A DNA stretch of 13,594 nucleotides from Burkholderiaceae bacterium (GTDB taxonomy: Bacteria; Pseudomonadota; Gammaproteobacteria; Burkholderiales; Burkholderiaceae), in the NCBI GenBank assembly GCA_017998575.1, contig JAGOCV010000079.1, positions 1 through 13,594 of the forward strand, in the 5' to 3' direction. Position 1 is the first letter of the stretch, and every line of letters begins with the position of its first letter. Below the pieces are notes generated by a model. The model worked only from the letters and a program-made list of their open reading frames with translations. It did not search any database and was not told the origin of the DNA. Below are positions 12,323-13,594 of this stretch, in pieces. The position numbers were made by a program, and so were the translations under genes.

Positions 12323-13105
12323 TCAGGCCTTGAACGACATCTGGCTGAACTTCTGCGTGGCCTCGGTCATGTAGGCCACGGTGGCCTCCCAGATCTGATG
12401 GCCCTGCTCGGCCGTCGCGGCGGTGGGGTCGCCCTGCGTGCCGATGGGCGCGTAGTCGCTGATGTCCGAGAACACCTGGAAGCTCGACTTGCCCAGGCTG
12501 ACCTTGCCGCTCGACACGGTCTTGACGCCCTCGGTGAACGCGCGCAATTGCGGCGTGGCCTGTGCACGGTCCATGAACACCAGCTCGGGGCACTTGGCCA
12601 GCGCCACCGAGGTCACCATCTCGGACGCATGGCCCGAGGGCGCATTTTTGGTGGTGAACTGCACGCCGCTCACGTCGCGCATCACGGTGAACACGTCGAT
12701 CAGGCCGCCGACGGCGCCATGCTTGCGGCGCAGCGAGCGGCACACGCTCTCCAGCGGGCCGAGGGAGCCGCCGTGGATGTTGACGAAGAAGAAGTGCCTG
12801 AAGCCCTGGCCGGCCAGCGCATCGCACATCTCGAAGATGTAGGCCTCCAGCGTGGGCATCGACACCGACAGCGTGCCGGGATAGTCGAGGAACATCGCCG
12901 AGTAGTTCACCGGAATGATGGGCGTGCACACCGCGCCGGCCTTGGCCGCAACCTCGGTGGCGATCATTTCGCAGATGCGCAGCTCGGCGCCGGTGGCCAG
13001 GTGGGCGCCGTACTGCTCGGTGGCGCCCACGGGGATGAGCACGGTGTCGTTGCCGGCCGCGAGGTAGGCCTTCAGGTCGGAGTAGGTGGATTGATCGGTT
13101 CTCAT
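12323..13105 (-). CDS. Creatininase-family amidohydrolase, divergent metal site
   Basis: A 260-residue protein with the creatininase fold pattern: VLIPVGATEQYGAHLATG at the N-terminus, DYPGTLSVS, FVNIHGGS, SGHASEMVTS and a C-terminal GTQGDPTAATAEQG. The family includes creatininase, FAPy deformylase and the mycofactocin peptidase MftE, which hydrolyse cyclic or linear amides with metal ions. Several canonical ligand positions are altered here. The EQH motif reads EQY (Tyr32), the usual Asp nine residues later is Glu41, and the Glu of the HAGxxETS-type motif is Val164, although Glu30, His111, His159 and Glu162 remain. The enzyme may therefore bind one metal, use an altered site, or have a different reaction. 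The ATG at 13105, preceded by a weak GAAGA, follows a terminator after the Bug receptor gene. It is the first enzyme gene of the catabolic run. Confidence 0.85.
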   Translation of the reverse strand: MRTDQSTYSDLKAYLAAGNDTVLIPVGATEQYGAHLATGAELRICEMIATEVAAKAGAVCTPIIPVNYSAMFLDYPGTLSVSMPTLEAYIFEMCDALAGQGFRHFFFVNIHGGSLGPLESVCRSLRRKHGAVGGLIDVFTVMRDVSGVQFTTKNAPSGHASEMVTSVALAKCPELVFMDRAQATPQLRAFTEGVKTVSSGKVSLGKSSFQVFSDISDYAPIGTQGDPTAATAEQGHQIWEATVAYMTEATQKFSQMSFKA

Positions 13106-13123
13106 GTCTTCGTGATGTCTTCT

Positions 13124-13145
13124 AAAAAAAAGCGAGGCGTCCTCG
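13124..13145 (-). terminator. Intrinsic terminator between the Bug receptor and the enzyme genes
   Basis: On the minus strand, CGAGG and CCTCG form a 5-bp GC-rich stem with a 3-base loop, followed after one C by a run of eight T (A at 13124-13131 on the plus strand). The run of T is unique in this GC-rich window. It lies 21 bases past the receptor stop and ends about 18 bases before the creatininase-family ATG. The short stem suggests partial termination, so that transcription into the enzyme genes continues at a lower level. Confidence 0.7.
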
Positions 13146-13166
13146 GGTTGCAGGAAATCAGGGGGC

Positions 13167-13594
13167 TCACTGGTTCCAGGGCTTGACCTTCCACAGGTCG
13201 CGCAGGCTGGCGTCGAGCTTCTGCAGGCTCTGCACGTACTCCGTCGGCGCGAGGTAGCGGATCGGCAGGAAGCTCTTGGCGGCGCGATCCTTGAAGGTCG
13301 GGTCTTCGGTGCAGGCCTTGATGGCGGCGGAGAACCTGGCGGTTGCCTCGGCGGGCATGCCCTTGGGGCCGGCGAAGCCGCGCATCGAACCGGCCTGGAT
13401 GTCATAGCCCACTTCCTTGAAAGTGGGCAGCTCGGGCGCCACGGGCGAGCGCGCATCGCTCATCACGCCCAGGATGCGCCAGGGCGAGCCGGTGCGGAAC
13501 ACCACGGCTTCATCCACGTTGGCCATGGTGGTGTCGATCACCTTGCCCAGCAGCGCGGTGCGTGCGGGCGCGGCGCCCTGGAACGGGATGGCCG
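13167..13594 (-). CDS. Bug/TctC family periplasmic solute receptor, C-terminal part (cut by window edge)
   Basis: About 142 C-terminal residues; the frame stays open to the window edge, so the true start lies outside. The pattern fits the tripartite tricarboxylate receptor (Bug) family: IPFQGAAPARTALLGKVID, then RILGVMSDARSPVAPELPTF, EVGYDIQAGSMRGFAGPKGM, PAEATARFSAAI and a C-terminal helix. Full-length members are about 320-330 residues with a signal peptide. They bind carboxylates, amides or aromatic acids in the periplasm and are very numerous in Burkholderiales, often without dedicated membrane partners. An apparent GTG at 13541 is an internal codon. It is the first gene in transcription order of the catabolic run, so its ligand is probably the pathway substrate. 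Confidence 0.92.
   Translation of the reverse strand, partial: AIPFQGAAPARTALLGKVIDTTMANVDEAVVFRTGSPWRILGVMSDARSPVAPELPTFKEVGYDIQAGSMRGFAGPKGMPAEATARFSAAIKACTEDPTFKDRAAKSFLPIRYLAPTEYVQSLQKLDASLRDLWKVKPWNQ

Overview
This window is high-GC bacterial chromosome, most likely from a betaproteobacterium of the Burkholderiales/Comamonadaceae type. The evidence is a Bug/TctC-type solute receptor heading a catabolic gene run, a ZnuD-like TonB receptor, the TetR/MFP/RND arrangement and strong GC bias at third codon positions. Species is inferred only. There are no RNA genes, insertion sequences or CRISPR arrays, and no gene-free stretch longer than about 130 bases.

Layout. (1) Positions 1-2248, minus strand: an efflux operon of a TetR regulator, a periplasmic adaptor with an ATGA overlap to the regulator, and the N-terminal part of an RND pump cut by the window edge. 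A promoter with an overlapping imperfect palindrome lies just upstream of tetR. (2) 2350-3354, minus strand: a two-gene unit of a PptA-like tautomerase and a DUF218 (YdcF/ElyC-like) membrane protein. (3) 3486-4031, plus strand: msrA, interrupted by an in-frame UGA exactly at the Trp codon of the active-site GCFWC motif. (4) 4093-6739, plus strand: a small membrane-anchored His-rich protein followed by a ZnuD-like TonB-dependent receptor, probably an outer-membrane metal (zinc) uptake module, ended by a strong hairpin. (5) 6865-7830, plus strand: an AEC-family permease. (6) 7910-13594, minus strand: seven co-directional genes. In transcription order they are a Bug/TctC receptor (its N-terminal part lies outside the window), a divergent creatininase-family protein, an HpcH/HpaI aldolase, a maleate isomerase-like enzyme, an M20 amidohydrolase/carbamoylase-like enzyme, a D-2-hydroxyacid dehydrogenase and a VOC protein.

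How the genes work together. The last block looks like a complete import-and-catabolism cassette. A periplasmic receptor captures an organic acid or amide. C-N hydrolases, a cis-trans isomerase/racemase, a C-C-cleaving aldolase and an NAD-dependent oxidoreductase could then take it to central metabolites. I do not recognise this exact combination as a described pathway, so it is the best candidate here for a new system. A hairpin plus T8 terminator separates the receptor from the enzyme genes, which suggests the receptor is made in excess. The two most notable single-gene oddities are the UGA in msrA and the replaced metal-ligand positions in the creatininase-family protein.
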